Origin: Patagioenas fasciata
Taxonomy: Eukaryota; Chordata; Aves; Columbiformes; Columbidae
Reading direction: 5' to 3'
Length of the DNA: 64,000 bases
Assembly (NCBI RefSeq): GCF_037038585.1
Contig: NC_092526.1
Span: forward strand, 40,187,501-40,251,500
Shown here: positions 61,685 through 64,000 of the stretch, one piece after another
Position numbering within the stretch: the stretch's first letter is position 1
Layout of the letters: each line of letters begins with the position of its first letter
The notes under the pieces: generated by a model
Seen by the model: the letters and a program-made list of their open reading frames with translations, nothing else
What the model was told of the DNA's origin: nothing
Databases searched by the model: none
Program-made: the position numbers and the translations under genes

Positions 61685-64000
61685 AAACATTAAGAAAGAT
61701 CAAAACTGTCCTAGTTACTGTCGTGTTGCCTACTCCTACAGAGCACTTCTCCAAGTCGCTGTTCAGGGCAGGTTAAGACCTCATGGACAGTAATTTCTTC
61801 AGTGTTCAACGAAAGCACACTGGGCAGAGGCTGCAATATGCGCTGTCTTGCTGAGCTGTGCTCTGGGATCCGCCATCAGCATCTGTTTGCGACAAGCAGT
61901 CAAATCCCGTGGGATCCGGGCACGCACTCCCCAGCACCTTCTGCTGAGCATGAACCAACACCTATCCTGTGCTGGCACAAGCACCATCGGAAAAGGATCA
62001 AGAATTTTGTCCATTATAAACCAAAACTTATTCTTGGCAGAGGGATGAACAGAACATTTTATACCGTTTGCTTGATATGCATCAATTCATTTAAAAAATT
62101 CCACACAAGCCACCATTTAAAGCTAAATGAGTCTGAGGCTGTCAATTTTTATTTTCTTAAGCTTTCTATGTGTTCAAAGAAAATAAGTACTGAAAAACAT
62201 CACTGCAAGCATCACTATAGCAACTGCACTTCTTGAAGGTTCCTTGATGCAATACGCTTGGATTCCAGATGGAACAAAATGCCATGTCTATCTTGCCTTT
62301 TACAAGGTGCCTCTTTCTTCCAAAGCCTCCAATGACTAGCAGGGACATTTGCTGCAGAATTGGCTCTTGCAGAGACCACACAGACTCAAGATAGATAAAT
62401 TCACTTATTTTCACAGTTGTGAAAACAAATAAAACAATCGATATCATGACATCTGCACCCAAACGCCTGTGTGAAACGTCACCAGAACAAGAAAAGAATT
62501 ACACAAGGCGTTTATTCAAGTCTCTTTACCACCCAAGGGTTGACCTCATTCAAGTCAGCGGCAGTTTTGCCCCGGATTTTGGCAAAGGAAACTCCTGTGG
62601 TAACGCAGCTCCTTGACTCACCTCACTGCACCCCAAGTATTTTGGAAGCGTTCACTAGACCTGCTGCCTATCAGCTCTGCAGTTGGTATGAAGGGCTGTG
62701 CGTCCTGGGGTGAAAATCTCAGAAATCAGTAATTAAAAAAGGAAAATACAACAACATCCCCCCCCTCATGCTACTATGGAGATCGTCAACTGATCTAGGG
62801 CTGTTTTACCTGTAGGAGAAGGCGGAAGGCTGGGGGTAAAGGCACCACATATTTGTATTTGTTGTACAGCCATCCAGGGATGAATGAGAGATCGCTGTGA
62901 ATTTTGTTAATTGGTTCCACTGTGTGAAATTCAGCATTATGGAAGCAAGAACAACCAAAAGATGGTTTCGGGTGCCGCTACGAACTATAACTGCCATTAC
63001 AATATCCAAGTAAAAATGAACACTCCACCAAAATGGATCAGCTCTCCACTGCATTCCCATCGTCAAAACCAATAAAACTCCTGATGGATTCTCTGGCTTG
63101 GCCCCTATTCAAAAATAATTAAGATGACACTCATCTGTCTCTTGTCCAATCTTTTTATGAGTTTGCACGAGCCACCCCCCAGTTCCAAGGTGAACTTGGG
63201 GTATTTCTTGCACCTCCCTGGCCCAAAGGACCCGTCCGGAGGCCGGTGCAAGGCATGGTGAGCGGGCACAGCATGGACAGGACCCTGTGAACCCTCGTTT
63301 CCACACAGCAACGCAGCTCTGCACTGGTGACATCGGGGTGCCCTGCGCATTCAGCCCTTTGGTTCCTATGAGTGCACGAAAAACCATTTCCGAGCTGAGA
63401 GAGCAGAAAAACGGGGACAGCAGTTCTCTTTCGGAACAGAAAAATCAATAATGGAGGGAAACGTACAGGTCAAGGAATTAATCAGTATTAATAGCAATGG
63501 GAAACATTTCTTAAACTGTTGTCCTAATTCTTACATCAAACAGCTAAACAAAAATTATTTTGTAAATTATATACGTGGAGCTTTAGTTACTAAACGCAAA
63601 TCCAGACATGCAAATTTGATTACGCATTTCTGGCGTGCTCTCAAGGCGCAGAAAAACGCCACATGTACTCATCTGCACAACCTCAGCTAGAGATGATTCA
63701 CATCATAAGTATCCAGAAACTTGAATTTTTATTTCTTTACTGATCTGAACAAGTTCAAGGAAATCACTTCTCACTTGTGGATATGTTGTGAAGAAAGCAA
63801 AACTCTAAGGAAACTACTTCGTTCTAACTATCTCCACTACTTTCAGATACAAAGAATGCACGTGGGACCTACAGCTGTAGAGCCCCCAGCCACAAAAAAT
63901 GGCTCTAAGGCCCTGCAGTGTGATTTAGATTCTGCCAAGGAAAGCTACCACCTTTTGAACAGATATTTTTAGAGAAATGTGAAAGATATTTAAGGCAGCA

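Larger units (their letters stand above)
50229..64000 (-). other. BMPR2: BMPR2 intron 1 (partial)
   Basis: At least 13.8 kb of intron 1, running off the right edge. The acceptor is TTTAAAG. It contains three CR1 copies listed separately, an AT microsatellite and an ATT microsatellite. About 50230-52070, 52920-55300, 56200-61020 and 61690-64000 show no transposon that I recognise. Short open frames are present but none has a domain or splice context. Intron 1 is also very long in mammals. Confidence 0.92.

Noticed and set aside
63105-63448. Overlapping minus-strand frames of 81-97 codons near the right edge
   Set aside because: Three frames are open at once in a GC-richer stretch of intron 1. 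This reflects composition, not coding.

Overview
The window is a piece of a bird nuclear genome. It is spanned almost entirely by one protein-coding gene read on the minus strand: BMPR2, the type II bone morphogenetic protein receptor. Bird origin is inferred from many 5'-truncated CR1 LINE copies, an LTR starting TGTCCTGG of a type common in birds, and compact introns. I do not name a species.

Layout in plus coordinates (gene order runs right to left). 1-5445 is downstream intergenic DNA with one CR1. About 5446-11134 is a long 3' untranslated region, almost free of repeats. Coding exons 13 to 2 lie at 11135-11385, 13223-14502, 15274-15446, 18544-18680, 19417-19564, 21231-21391, 22876-22990, 25596-25826, 27673-27764, 28406-28516, 48807-48986 and 50055-50228. 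All twelve have AG/GT boundaries and join in one open frame of 3053 coding bases (1016 residues plus stop). 50229-64000 is part of intron 1. Exon 1 (5' UTR and most of the signal peptide) and the promoter lie beyond the right edge.

The exons together encode a complete receptor apart from exon 1. Exons 2-3 make the cysteine-rich ligand-binding ectodomain, exon 4 the membrane span, exons 5-11 the juxtamembrane part and serine/threonine kinase, and exons 12-13 the long cytoplasmic tail peculiar to this receptor. All kinase landmarks are intact (glycine loop, VAVK lysine, HRD, DFG, APE), so the gene looks functional. Ten of the twelve exon lengths equal the human ones as I recall them; exons 2 and 3 carry one and three extra codons.

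The introns hold CR1 copies in both orientations, one probable solo LTR with a 5-bp target duplication, a minisatellite nested in a CR1, and short microsatellites. I found no second gene, RNA gene, CRISPR array or novel system. The most notable points are a conserved stop that would give the short receptor isoform on exon 12 skipping, a 24-T tract at the acceptor of the in-frame transmembrane exon, a CR1 sub-lineage sharing a frameshift, and inverted CR1 pairs around groups of exons.
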